Source of the DNA: Methanomicrobiales archaeon
Lineage (GTDB): Archaea > Halobacteriota > Methanomicrobia > Methanomicrobiales > Methanospirillaceae
Direction of reading: 5' to 3'
Length of the DNA: 45,382 nt
NCBI GenBank assembly: GCA_026394715.1
Contig: JAPKXR010000178.1
Coordinates: 1 to 45,382, forward strand
This document shows, piece after piece, positions 24,868 to 33,584 of the stretch; the first letter of the stretch is position 1; each line of letters starts with the position of its first letter. Position numbers and translations under genes: made by a program. The notes below the pieces were generated by a model. That model searched no databases and was not told the origin of the DNA. It worked only from the letters and a program-made list of their open reading frames with translations.

Positions 24868-25998
24868 ATGGAAAATTTATCCAATTTCAGGGAGCTGGAT
24901 GCACAGTACCTTATGCCCGCATTTACACGGGACATGATGATTGCCCGGGGATCAGGCTCAACCGTATGGGACTCGGACGGAAAGGAGTATATTGACTGCG
25001 TGGCAGGGATTGCCGTGTGCAGTACCGGTCACTGCCACCCGGCCGTGGTGAAAGCGATCTGCAACCAGGCGCATGACCTGATCCACTGCTCCAACCTGTA
25101 CTATGTACCGCACCAGGCAGAGCTGGCGAAGAAGCTGGTTGAGATATCAGGCCTTGAAAAGATGTTTTTCTCCAACTCCGGAGCGGAAGCAAACGATGGT
25201 GCGATAAAACTGGCCCGTGTGCGGACCGGCAGGAGAAAGTTTGTCGCGTTCACCCACGGGTTCCACGGGAGGACGATCGGGTCACTTGCAGTTACCCACA
25301 AACCCGCAATACGTGAGCCGTTCGAACCGCTTGGGCTTGAATGTTCATTTGTGGAATATGGAAACCTCGAATCACTGAAAAAGGCAGTGGATGACACTAC
25401 AGCGGCCGTGCTTGTAGAACCCGTCCAGGGTGAAGCAGGTGTCATCATGCCCCCGATTGGTTTCCTTGAAGGGGTCCGCGAGATCTGCGATGACTGCGGC
25501 GCCCTGATGATCGCCGACGAAGTACAGACCGGGATGGGGAGAACGGGGAAGTGGTTTGCCTACCAGCACTCCCGTATCATGCCGGACATTGTGACGATGG
25601 CGAAAGGAATTGCGAGCGGTTTCCCGATGGGCGCAATCGTGGCCAGGAAAGGACTTGAATTCCAGAAGAGTGAGCATGGGAGCACGTTTGCGGGAGGCCC
25701 GCTTGCCTGTGCAGCGGCGCTCGCAACGATCGGGGTCATCGAAGAAGTTCTCCCGTCCATTCCCGTTAAGGCAGAACGGTTCAGGAATGGCCTGTCCAGG
25801 CACAACCCCCGGGTTGCCGGCCTCTTAATCGGGATGTCCACCGGTGACCGGTGTGCCTCCATCCGGGACAACTGCGCGAAAAATGGTGTACTCGTAAACT
25901 GCGCTGCGGATGGGAACCTGCGGCTTATGCCCCCCCTGGTCATCAACGACCGTGAGATCGACCGTGTGATCGAGGTAGTCAATGAAACGATCGGTTAG
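24868..25998 (+). CDS. argD: Acetylornithine aminotransferase (class III PLP enzyme)
   Basis: 376 residues, standard for ArgD, which makes N-acetylornithine for arginine synthesis. Visible class III features are FFSNSGAEANDGAIKLAR (phosphate-binding and substrate loop), HGFHGRTIGSL, EPVQGEAGV, the cofactor Asp in LMIADEVQTGMGRTGKW and the PLP lysine in TMAKGI. The end NLRLMPPLVI also fits. Dual use for succinyl-DAP transamination is possible, but DapL in this window makes that unnecessary. GGAAGGAT precedes the ATG at a good distance. It is the first gene of a tightly packed operon with hisC, the AK6-type kinase and the CDP-alcohol transferase. Confidence 0.92.
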   Translation: MENLSNFRELDAQYLMPAFTRDMMIARGSGSTVWDSDGKEYIDCVAGIAVCSTGHCHPAVVKAICNQAHDLIHCSNLYYVPHQAELAKKLVEISGLEKMFFSNSGAEANDGAIKLARVRTGRRKFVAFTHGFHGRTIGSLAVTHKPAIREPFEPLGLECSFVEYGNLESLKKAVDDTTAAVLVEPVQGEAGVIMPPIGFLEGVREICDDCGALMIADEVQTGMGRTGKWFAYQHSRIMPDIVTMAKGIASGFPMGAIVARKGLEFQKSEHGSTFAGGPLACAAALATIGVIEEVLPSIPVKAERFRNGLSRHNPRVAGLLIGMSTGDRCASIRDNCAKNGVLVNCAADGNLRLMPPLVINDREIDRVIEVVNETIG

Positions 25999-27043
25999 GG
26001 GGTGCTACCAGAGCGAGGGCTATGTCTTTGCGAAGAACGCGGCCGATGTCGTGAAACAACATGGTCTTGAACGGGTCGCCCGGCTTGCAAGCAACGAAAA
26101 CCCGGACCCTCCTTCGGAAGTTGCACTGAAACGGGGCTACGAAGCACTTTCTCACGCGAACCGTTACCCCGACGAACTGCAGGTCACCCTTCATAACGCC
26201 CTTACCGCGGCGCATGGAAATTATCCGTTCGTAACCGGCGTTGGCATGGACGGGGTTATCGAGACCACGATCAGGACCCTTGTGGAACCCGGCGACCTTG
26301 TCGCGATTTCCACACCCACGTTCTCTTTTTACCGCCTCTCGGCCATTGCGCAGGGGGCGGGAGTCATTGAAGTGCCAAGGGGCCCGCGGTTTGAGGTTGA
26401 GCCTGTCCCGTTCATCGAGGCGTGCGAAGGGGCGAAGCTGGCGTTCCTGTGCACACCCAATAACCCGACAGGAAACGGGACATCGGTAGAGATGATCAGG
26501 GAAATCCTGGAGCATATCGAATGTGTCCTGTTCCTCGATAATGCCTACGTGGAATTTTCAGACCTTGATTATCTTCCGCTGCTCCGGGACTTCGATAACC
26601 TGGTCATCGGGAGGACCTTTTCAAAGGCCTACTCGCTTGCCGGGCTCCGGGTAGGGTATGCCTTTGTACCAGGATGGTTCAGGCCCTATTATCTCCGTGC
26701 TGCGACACCCCACACCCTCAACGCGGTCTCAGCTGCCGCGGCAGTTGGAGCCCTGTCAGATAGACACCATGTCGAAACTGCCCGGGCACGGGTAATCCGG
26801 TGGCGAAAGGAATTATCCGGGCGGTTGAACTATCCGGCCATGCCTTCCGACGCAAACTTCATCATGGTGGACGTCGCCCCGCTTACATCCGACGAAGCAG
26901 TTGACCATCTCGCCCGGATGGGGGTGCTGGTCCGGTCGTGCCGGAGTTTCCGCGGTCTTGAAGACCACTATGTACGGGTGAGCATCGGCGCCGATTGGGA
27001 AAACGAGATGTGCATTGATGCCTTCAGCCGCGTAATTCCATGA
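25982..27043 (+). CDS. hisC: Histidinol-phosphate aminotransferase
   Basis: 353 residues of the class I/II PLP aminotransferase fold. HisC features are ARLASNENPDPPS near the N-terminus, the aldimine region FLCTPNNPTGNG, LDNAYVEFS and the PLP lysine in TFSKAYSLAGLRVGY. It converts imidazole-acetol phosphate to histidinol phosphate. The start overlaps the argD end by 17 bases with GAGGTAG before the ATG, showing translational coupling. The downstream kinase overlaps by four bases. Other his genes are not in the window, so the gene belongs to a mixed biosynthetic operon. Confidence 0.92.
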   Translation: MKRSVRGCYQSEGYVFAKNAADVVKQHGLERVARLASNENPDPPSEVALKRGYEALSHANRYPDELQVTLHNALTAAHGNYPFVTGVGMDGVIETTIRTLVEPGDLVAISTPTFSFYRLSAIAQGAGVIEVPRGPRFEVEPVPFIEACEGAKLAFLCTPNNPTGNGTSVEMIREILEHIECVLFLDNAYVEFSDLDYLPLLRDFDNLVIGRTFSKAYSLAGLRVGYAFVPGWFRPYYLRAATPHTLNAVSAAAAVGALSDRHHVETARARVIRWRKELSGRLNYPAMPSDANFIMVDVAPLTSDEAVDHLARMGVLVRSCRSFRGLEDHYVRVSIGADWENEMCIDAFSRVIP

Positions 27044-27552
27044 TGTACGGGATATCCGGGACCCCCGGTACAGGGAAGTCTGCGATTGCAGAAGAACTGG
27101 AAAGGCGGGGGTACCAGGTGGTTCATGCAACAGAAACGGCCAGGGAATTTATTATTGAGGCGGACAATGAACGGGACACCGGAATTATTGACGAGGAAGC
27201 CTGGATCGCATCTTTTCATGCAGTCGACGGGTTTGTTGAAGGGCACCTCGCCCATCTCCTGCCCTGCGACCTTGTGATTATTCTCCGCTGCAGACCTGAT
27301 ATCCTCAAATCAAGGCTTATGAAACGGGGATACAGGGAGGAGAAAATACGGGAGAATGTGGAAGCCGAAGCGCTCGATGTGGTCCTCGTCGAGACCCTCG
27401 AGATTCACCCGCCAGGGCATATTCTGGAAATTGACACGACCAGTGCCGTGATTCCAACCTGCGTGGAACATATAGAGCAGTTTATCCGGAGGGAGATACC
27501 TTCCTCTTATGGGAAGAACGACTGGTCGGACTACCTGGAGCCAATGACATGA
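27040..27552 (+). CDS. AK6/Fap7-type adenylate kinase-like NTPase
   Basis: 170 residues. The P-loop is GTPGTGKSAIAEEL at about 5-18, the NMP-binding part is short, and ILRCRPDILKSRLMKRGY is the typical AK6 segment followed by EKIRENVEAEALDV. Archaeal and eukaryotic AK6/Fap7 proteins act as adenylate kinase and ATPase and help mature the small ribosomal subunit with uS11. The length (about 170-180) is right. The start overlaps hisC by four bases. Two adjacent ATGs (27040 and 27043) are possible starts. Confidence 0.87.
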   Translation: MMYGISGTPGTGKSAIAEELERRGYQVVHATETAREFIIEADNERDTGIIDEEAWIASFHAVDGFVEGHLAHLLPCDLVIILRCRPDILKSRLMKRGYREEKIRENVEAEALDVVLVETLEIHPPGHILEIDTTSAVIPTCVEHIEQFIRREIPSSYGKNDWSDYLEPMT

Positions 27553-28145
27553 CCCTTGACCATTTCAGGCCACACGTGAAGAACTGGTTCAACCCTTTCA
27601 TTGCCGTCTCGATGAAGATGGGCCTGACCCCTAATATCCTGACCGTTGGATCACTGGTCGCAGCAATTGCTGCAGGTGTCTTTTTCTATTTTAACTATAT
27701 CGCTCCTGCAGTCGTGATGGTCGCGCTGAATGCGGGCCTGGATGCACTGGATGGCGCTCTGGCACGTGCCATGAATATCCAGAGCTCTAAGGGGGATTTT
27801 CTCGACCACGTGGTCGACCGCTACGCGGATATTTTCATCATCACCGGTATTATCGGCGGAGGAAATTCCGGATGGCTCCTTGGGATTTTTGCCCTGACGG
27901 GTGTCCTCATGTCCTCGTATATCGGTACCCAGGCCCAGGCTGTTGGTGCCGGAAGATTTTATGGGGGGGTACTCGGGCGCGCAGACCGCCTGCTGCTGAT
28001 CATGGTGGCAGGGGTCCTGACTCTGGGATTCCCGGAGGGAGTGCTCGGGATGCCGCTGCTCGGCTGGCTACTCGTGATATTCGGCGTGTTCGGCCATTTC
28101 ACAGCAATCCAGCGGTTTGCTCATACCTGGCGAAAAATCCAGTGA
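27549..28145 (+). CDS. CDP-alcohol phosphatidyltransferase family enzyme (archaetidylinositol phosphate synthase-like)
   Basis: 198 residues with about five or six membrane helices. The complete catalytic signature D-x2-DG-x2-AR-x8-G-x3-D-x3-D is present in DALDGALAR and GDFLDHVVD. In methanogens this subfamily makes archaetidylinositol phosphate or archaetidylglycerol phosphate from CDP-archaeol. The position after an AK6-type kinase and the archaeal N-terminus (VKNWFNPFIAVSMKMGLTPN) favour the inositol-phosphate form, but the acceptor cannot be proved from sequence. It overlaps the AK6 gene by four bases (ATGA). A T7 run follows the stop by about ten bases and probably ends the operon. Confidence 0.85.
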   Translation: MTLDHFRPHVKNWFNPFIAVSMKMGLTPNILTVGSLVAAIAAGVFFYFNYIAPAVVMVALNAGLDALDGALARAMNIQSSKGDFLDHVVDRYADIFIITGIIGGGNSGWLLGIFALTGVLMSSYIGTQAQAVGAGRFYGGVLGRADRLLLIMVAGVLTLGFPEGVLGMPLLGWLLVIFGVFGHFTAIQRFAHTWRKIQ

Positions 28146-28211
28146 ACAACTAATTTTTTTGCTCCGTTGGTTGTTTTTATACAATACAATAGGAGACGGC
28201 GACCATTTTTG

Positions 28212-28233
28212 CAGAATTATTATTATAATTCTG
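28212..28233. promoter_or_regulatory. Perfect 9-base AT-rich inverted repeat
   Basis: CAGAATTAT and ATAATTCTG are exact reverse complements with a 4-base spacer. It lies 67 bases after the CDP-alcohol transferase stop and 135 bases before the lipoprotein hydrolase start. It could be an operator for the hydrolase or an RNA hairpin in the 3' end of the preceding operon; no T-run follows it directly. Confidence 0.35.
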
Positions 28234-28367
28234 AAAAGGCATAACCCCTCAGGAATGAAACACCCCGCTTAACACCAGAACCTTTTTTCGTTTCGCAGCC
28301 ATCCTTTTCATATCTACCTTTCATAGGTAACCCCAAATATCCCGGAGAAGAAAACGGAGTTGTGACG

Positions 28368-29780
28368 ATGAGTTGGAAGATTGCAGGTATTATTCTCGTA
28401 ATTCTAATCTGTACTGCTGGTTGCGTTACATCACCCATGCCTGGGGAAAGCGGCAGGCAGGCCAGCAATTCCGGTACACCGTCACAACTTACCGGCCAGG
28501 GTGCGGCGGTATCCAAAAACCTTGACGAATACATGACCGCGTTAACTGATGCAGGGCGTTTCAGTGGGACCGTGCTGGTCACCCGGAACGGGACCGTACT
28601 CCTGTCCAAAGGTTACGGGATAGCGAATTACGAGTTCTCCGTACCAAGCTCACCGCAGACCGTCTTCCCCATCGGCTCGAACACCAAGCAGTTCACCGCG
28701 GCGGCCATCATGAAGTTGCAGGAGCAGGGACGGCTCAATGTCACTGACCCCGTCGCATGGTACATCCCGGACGCCCCACAATGGAAAGATATCCGGATCT
28801 ACCAGCTCCTGAACCATACCTCGGGCATCCCGTCCGAGGGAGGTTTCCTGGTCACAGACCCGATCGATTATTCCCTCCCGGAACTCATGGGACGGTTGAC
28901 CCCCCTGCCCCTCACCTTCGAACCCGGAAAGGGTTACACCTACTCGAATAACGGCTATATCACGCTGAGCTACATTATCGAACGTGCCTCGGGCCGGTCG
29001 TATAACGAATACCTGCGGGAAAATCTATTCCTGCCTCTCGGGATGAACAGCACGGGGCAGGACAATGCCCGCAACGTCTTTACCAACCGTGCATCCGGGT
29101 ATACAACGATGGACGGGAAACAGGTCCACTATGATCTCCAGAATATCCATAACACCTACGGTGCCGGCTCACTCCACTCCACGACCGAAGACCTCCTCCG
29201 GTGGGAACAGGCCTTCCATACCCCGGGTGCAATCCTTTCCGGGCAATCGCTTGACACCATGGTTGCCAATGGCTACGGTATTGTACAGGCAAAAATAGGC
29301 AACCGTACTGCCATCGGCCATGGCGGTCGCAACTTCGGGTTTATCTCGTATACTATCTATTACCCGGATGAGGGGGCGACTATTATCTTCCTGTCAAACT
29401 ATGACAGGACACCAATGGTAACGCTCATCAAAGACCTGTCGGCAATTGTCCTGAACGGGTCGTATACCCTGCCGCAGAAGATACAACGCAGTGCTATTCC
29501 CCTGGCCAGGGAACAAACCGTGGAATATGCCGGGATATATGCGCCAGAGTGGGAAAAGACCTGGACCATTACCGTGGTGCCCGACGGTGGCCGCATGGTG
29601 TATACATCGGTTGTGCCCCACGAGACCGTGGAGCTCTTTTTCGAGGGCAATGATACGTTCTTTGTAACCCCGGAATCAGCAGATTCATTTATATTCACAC
29701 GCGACGGGAACGGGAAGATCGACGGCTTCAACATGATCACCATGGAAGGATATTCTGACAGGGTAGTGAAGGTGAAGTAA
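28368..29780 (+). CDS. Lipoprotein serine hydrolase, beta-lactamase class C/penicillin-binding-protein fold
   Basis: About 470 residues. The signal sequence ends in a lipobox-like ICTAGC, so the protein is probably lipid-anchored outside the cell. The active-site Ser-x-x-Lys is SNTK in FPIGSNTKQF, the Tyr-x-Asn motif is YSN in YTYSNNGY, and the third motif is HGG in IGHGGRNFG. A C-terminal beta domain of about 110 residues follows. Archaea lack murein, so the substrate is likely a peptide, ester or pseudopeptide; this is not determined. I prefer the ATG at 28368 (GGAG eight bases before) to the track's GTG at 28362. It is not in an operon. Confidence 0.88.
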   Translation: MSWKIAGIILVILICTAGCVTSPMPGESGRQASNSGTPSQLTGQGAAVSKNLDEYMTALTDAGRFSGTVLVTRNGTVLLSKGYGIANYEFSVPSSPQTVFPIGSNTKQFTAAAIMKLQEQGRLNVTDPVAWYIPDAPQWKDIRIYQLLNHTSGIPSEGGFLVTDPIDYSLPELMGRLTPLPLTFEPGKGYTYSNNGYITLSYIIERASGRSYNEYLRENLFLPLGMNSTGQDNARNVFTNRASGYTTMDGKQVHYDLQNIHNTYGAGSLHSTTEDLLRWEQAFHTPGAILSGQSLDTMVANGYGIVQAKIGNRTAIGHGGRNFGFISYTIYYPDEGATIIFLSNYDRTPMVTLIKDLSAIVLNGSYTLPQKIQRSAIPLAREQTVEYAGIYAPEWEKTWTITVVPDGGRMVYTSVVPHETVELFFEGNDTFFVTPESADSFIFTRDGNGKIDGFNMITMEGYSDRVVKVK

Positions 29781-30046
29781 CATCGCATGACCAAAGGCTA
29801 AATTAAGGGAGAACCTTTCCGGCTCATACCGTGAACCAGTTCGTATCAGGAAGAGAGGCGAACTATGTTGGTATGTTGGAAAGGGAGCTGTTGTCATCCT
29901 GGTGACGCCCCGAAAGGGTACGGGCCACAACCAGATACGGTCCCAGGATAATTCAGTCTCCTGTAATAAACAATTGGAAGACCCGTGTTAACAGGGATAA
30001 CAGATAAAAATTATACGAGTCGTACCTGCCACGCCAGGTAAAAGAG

Positions 30047-31000
30047 TTACCCGGGGCCCGATTGATCAATTTTTGTGATACCAGGAATCAGGCTTGATAT
30101 TTCTTCGACAAGCCGGCTTTTGATTTCTGACCGCCGGCATGAGTCGGTAAAATACTTCACGACCATGAGGACCTGGTACTTATCAACATGAAAATATACG
30201 GTCGGCTGTGTCCCGAAGGCTGGCAGGTATTTCTTATCACCAAGTTTTTCAATTTCCTTTGCCGCCTGTTCCTGGATCTCAATGGTATGCTTATGCACGA
30301 CCTCGAGGACGAGTTTCCGGGCATTTTGCAAATCGGCAGAAAAAGGAAGGCTGATCCGTATCTCATCGCCGGTAACAGACAGGTCCCGGCTGGTATTTGT
30401 GATCATTTCCCTGAAAAGAACGCCATTCGGCATGGTTACTATTTCACCGCGGGGATGGTCGCCTGATTCCTTGTCAAGCTGCATCAGGGTGGTCCTGAAG
30501 ATACCGATATCCATTACAATCCCATATACACCCTTAATTTGTATCCGGTCCCCGATCCTGTACATCCTGGTAGTAAGTAGTGTCAGGCTCCCGACCACGT
30601 TCTGTATAAGGTCACGGAGGGCAACCACGAGAGCGGCCCAGATTATTCCAAGGACCAGGACAATTTGCCCGGGGTCCTGTACCCATTCCATCAAGCCAAG
30701 CAACAGGCCCAGGGCCAGTAATATGGTAATAAAAATCCTGGATGCGGTGAAACGGGACGCTTCATCAGGCATTTTCCTGACGATCAGGTATACCCCGACC
30801 GTATACAACACGAGAATGAAGATCGCAATAATGACCGTTTCGAAGACTTTTTCAACAAGTGGATTTTGAAATGGGCTGTCTATGATAAGGGTCACATGCT
30901 GGGCTACATTTAAAGATGCAACGATCTCTGCAAGGATCATCAGGCCTATGATAAGGAATAAGAATAGGAAATACCTCAGGGGAAGGACATACGATCGCAT
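30047..31000 (-). CDS. MscS-family mechanosensitive ion channel
   Basis: About 317 residues from an ATG at 31000; the track's TTG start adds 33 residues with no ribosome site. There are hydrophobic segments at about 8-30, 55-80 and 88-110, then the pore helix ALVVALRDLIQNVVGSLTLL and the beta-domain stretch YRIGDRIQIKGVYGIVMDIGIFRTTL, followed by MPNGVLFREMITNTSRD. It should open under membrane tension and release solutes on osmotic downshift. The C-terminal domain is about 100 residues, with the usual alpha/beta character. Single gene, followed by the 266-base non-coding stretch 29781-30046, in which I see nothing. Confidence 0.9.
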   Translation of the reverse strand: MRSYVLPLRYFLFLFLIIGLMILAEIVASLNVAQHVTLIIDSPFQNPLVEKVFETVIIAIFILVLYTVGVYLIVRKMPDEASRFTASRIFITILLALGLLLGLMEWVQDPGQIVLVLGIIWAALVVALRDLIQNVVGSLTLLTTRMYRIGDRIQIKGVYGIVMDIGIFRTTLMQLDKESGDHPRGEIVTMPNGVLFREMITNTSRDLSVTGDEIRISLPFSADLQNARKLVLEVVHKHTIEIQEQAAKEIEKLGDKKYLPAFGTQPTVYFHVDKYQVLMVVKYFTDSCRRSEIKSRLVEEISSLIPGITKIDQSGPG

Positions 31001-31129
31001 CAGGTTGGATTTATTACACCCTACCCTATCAACCTGCCTGTTTTGATTCAGTACAGTGGTTAAGTTTACATTAGTAAAACGGAAAAATACAACTCCCAAA
31101 GCAGCAATATGTGCCAGGTTAAGCTTTTT

Positions 31130-31187
31130 TTAAAAAATCAGGCTGAAATAAAAATTTCTAAAACACTGATAACCGCGAAAAAAGATA
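31130..31187 (-). terminator. T-rich 3' region after fen1
   Basis: On the minus strand the fen1 stop is followed by TCTTTTTTCG, then AAATTTTTATTT, then GATTTTTTAAAAAAAG. Such stacked T-runs are typical archaeal terminators. Confidence 0.5.
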
Positions 31188-32189
31188 TTAAAACCATTTA
31201 TCAAGCGTCTTCTGTCCAGCTTTGCCTACAATTCCTTCAAGCGCTTTTTGTACCCGTTCCACCGAGAAATTATACTCCCCGCAGAGCATCTCTTCAATCT
31301 TAACCGTGTCCGGTGGATGCCAGGCGAGGTCATACTCACTGGTGATCGGCGGTTGTAAGAAAAAGTCGATGACAGGTGCGGGATCGAAATCAGGTTCCCT
31401 TTCACGCAGGGTCTTTTCAAAGGATCCTTCTTTTACCAGTTTTAACCCTGTCTTTGGGCCGATACCTTTCAACCCGGGGTTAAAATCGTTCCCGATAAGT
31501 ACCGCAATCTGTATCAGTTGTTCCCGGGTGATCCCCAGTCCTTTCAGCACCCCGGGGAGGGTGACCTTTTCCGGGTTTAATGTAACGCTTCTTCCGTGAA
31601 TTTTTCGTTTTCCACTTATCGTGAGGTTTCTGACCAGCATGGGGACGCCAAAGAGCAGGGTATCGTAGTCCTGCGATACGACATAGGACGCATCACCCTG
31701 CATCACCATGTGTGTTGCCTGTGCTTCCCCTTCGCTTGGCGCCTCGATACAGGGTATCCCCATCAGGGATAAGAGCTTTTTTGAGGTCTCAATGATCTCC
31801 CGATCAACCTTTGATGATGACCGCGCCTGCTTATAGGCTTCTTTCGTATCCCCCTTTGCAAGCGCCTCCTCCCAGCGTACACCCGCCTGAACCCTGACTC
31901 TCCTCCGTTCTTCTATAGTCTTTTGTTTAAAATCCGGCGGAGGTCCATCGAATACATACACCGGCCGGATCCCCCTCTCCAGGAAACTCGCATTCCGAAA
32001 GAGAATACCTGACAGATGGGATGTAACACGGCCATTACTATCCATCAGGGGCGTACCATCTGGCTGGCGGATAATTGAAAGGAACTGGTAGAGCGCGTTG
32101 TGGGCGTCAACTGCCGCTACACCGGGAAGTGCCTCCCACGTAACGGGCACTTTATACTCTACAATAATATCACGTAACGCGACACCCAT
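31188..32189 (-). CDS. fen: Flap endonuclease 1
   Basis: 333 residues, normal for archaeal FEN1, which removes 5' flaps in Okazaki-fragment maturation and base-excision repair. Metal ligands are visible at Asp28 (AVDAHN), FDGPPP, EAPSEGEAQ, SQDYDTLLFG and IGNDFNPGLKGIGPKTGL (the helix-two-turn-helix). The last eight residues, QKTLDKWF, form a PCNA-interacting PIP box. It starts 23 bases after a small membrane-protein gene and is probably cotranscribed from the divergent promoter at 32528-32584. Confidence 0.96.
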   Translation of the reverse strand: MGVALRDIIVEYKVPVTWEALPGVAAVDAHNALYQFLSIIRQPDGTPLMDSNGRVTSHLSGILFRNASFLERGIRPVYVFDGPPPDFKQKTIEERRRVRVQAGVRWEEALAKGDTKEAYKQARSSSKVDREIIETSKKLLSLMGIPCIEAPSEGEAQATHMVMQGDASYVVSQDYDTLLFGVPMLVRNLTISGKRKIHGRSVTLNPEKVTLPGVLKGLGITREQLIQIAVLIGNDFNPGLKGIGPKTGLKLVKEGSFEKTLREREPDFDPAPVIDFFLQPPITSEYDLAWHPPDTVKIEEMLCGEYNFSVERVQKALEGIVGKAGQKTLDKWF

Positions 32190-32212
32190 GGTTACCGTAT
32201 ATGATGTATCCC

Positions 32213-32527
32213 TTAACGATAGATACGTTTCCCGAACTCGTTGACGACGTTATCAAGGCGGGCTGCACTCGCATCGTATTTCTGGACCATATTCGCTGAT
32301 ATTTCCTCAAGATTTACCCTGATTGCCTTGTCACGTACCTGGATACTCCGTTCCAGTGAACGGATCCTGATACTTTGCGACAGGAGAAGCCCCCCGAGTG
32401 AAAGCATCATCAGCGTTGCACCAAGAGCAATCGTACTATCAAACCAGAGGCGCGTGACCAGTACGAACGTGGCGATTACGAGGATGATAATCAGAATAAT
32501 ATCGCGCGCATAATCCCGGATATCCAT
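32213..32527 (-). CDS. Small membrane protein with C-terminal coiled coil
   Basis: 104 residues. Two hydrophobic segments at about 8-27 and 33-51 (IILIIILVIATFVLVT and LGATLMMLSLGGLLLS) precede a charged helical tail likely to form a coiled coil (SLERSIQVRDKAIRVNLEEIS). I do not recognise the family; it resembles small methanogen proteins placed upstream of fen1. The ATG lies 24-28 bases from TTAATTA on the minus strand, so the mRNA may be leaderless. The start faces the presenilin homologue across a 57-base divergent promoter. Its linkage to fen1 may be only positional. Confidence 0.7.
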   Translation of the reverse strand: MDIRDYARDIILIIILVIATFVLVTRLWFDSTIALGATLMMLSLGGLLLSQSIRIRSLERSIQVRDKAIRVNLEEISANMVQKYDASAARLDNVVNEFGKRIYR

Positions 32528-32584
32528 GCTTTTAGATAATGAAGATCAACTAATTAACCTACCTATGGTGTATGGAGTTTTATT
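32528..32584. promoter_or_regulatory. 57-base divergent promoter with a single central AT core
   Basis: CTAATTAACC at 32549-32558 is the only strong TATA-like element. It lies about 25 bases from the minus start at 32527 and about 31 bases from the plus start at 32585, so it could serve both. GGAG seven bases before the presenilin ATG is a normal ribosome site. Confidence 0.45.
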
Positions 32585-33487
32585 ATGGAGTTAAAACAAC
32601 TGGTCCCGCTGGCGGGGATGCTGGTAATGATGGTCCTCGTCGAAATCGGTGCCGTGCTTCTGTCACTCCCGATGAAAGCGGCTGGATTTTCGGCCTTCGA
32701 AGACCCGTCTTCACTCATAAATCCCCTTTATTTCATCGCGATACTCCTTGTGTTCACTGCCGTGCTCCTGGTCCTTCTTAAGTACCGCTACAAGCACCTG
32801 ATTGTTGCAATCATTGCAATCTCGATATTTTTTACTTTTGTTTATATTTTCAGCTCCATTGTGGCCCCGTTTACCAGTAATGAAATCGTTGCGGTTGTCG
32901 TACCACTCATACTGTCCGGGCTTGCGATTGCCCTCCTGTTCCGGTTCCCGGAATGGTATGTCATCGATACGCTCGGGATACTTATTGCGGCAGGTGCGGC
33001 GTCAATTTTTGGTATCTCGCTGGGTATTGTGCCGGTCATTATCCTGCTCGTCCTCCTCGCGATGTATGATGCCATCTCTGTATACAAGACCCGGCACATG
33101 ATCACCCTTGCTGAAGGTGTAATTGAGATGAAAACACCCATTCTTTTCGTTATCCCGAAAAAAGCAGGTTATTCATATATCAGGGATGGGATAGGAAAGA
33201 TCGGCGAGGGAGAACGGGGCGCGTTCATCATGGGGATGGGGGACCTCATTATGCCTGCGATCCTCGTGGTCTCTGCCAACATGTTCTTAAAACCGGGTAC
33301 GTTGCCGTTTATCAATATTCCGGCACTTGGGGCAATTATCGGATCACTCGCCGGCCTTGTAGTCCTCCTGTGGTTTGTAAATAAGGGAAAACCCCAGGCC
33401 GGGCTCCCACCATTAAACGGGGGAGTAATAATTGGTTTTCTGATCGGGTGTGCACTAAGCGGGAGCTGGGGATGGATAATGCTCTGA
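32585..33487 (+). CDS. Archaeal presenilin/signal-peptide-peptidase homologue (A22 intramembrane aspartyl protease)
   Basis: 300 residues with nine predicted membrane segments. The catalytic aspartates are Asp162 in MYDAISVY (YD motif) and Asp220 in GMGDL (GxGD motif). These are the same numbers I recall for the Methanoculleus marisnigri PSH whose structure is known, implying near-collinear sequences. The third motif, normally PAL, lies in GLPPLNGG, so it is altered to PPL. The protein should cleave membrane-spanning substrates; none is known here. Another glycine-rich helix (GGVIIGFLIGCALSG) ends the chain. It is a single gene divergent from the small membrane protein. Confidence 0.92.
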   Translation: MELKQLVPLAGMLVMMVLVEIGAVLLSLPMKAAGFSAFEDPSSLINPLYFIAILLVFTAVLLVLLKYRYKHLIVAIIAISIFFTFVYIFSSIVAPFTSNEIVAVVVPLILSGLAIALLFRFPEWYVIDTLGILIAAGAASIFGISLGIVPVIILLVLLAMYDAISVYKTRHMITLAEGVIEMKTPILFVIPKKAGYSYIRDGIGKIGEGERGAFIMGMGDLIMPAILVVSANMFLKPGTLPFINIPALGAIIGSLAGLVVLLWFVNKGKPQAGLPPLNGGVIIGFLIGCALSGSWGWIML

Positions 33488-33584
33488 TCATGAAAATGAT
33501 GGCCCCAATCTTCCAGAATGGTGGTGTTTAAGGCCCCGGCCGGTTAGTTATCGGTAATAAAAAGATTTCTGACCGGTTACACGA

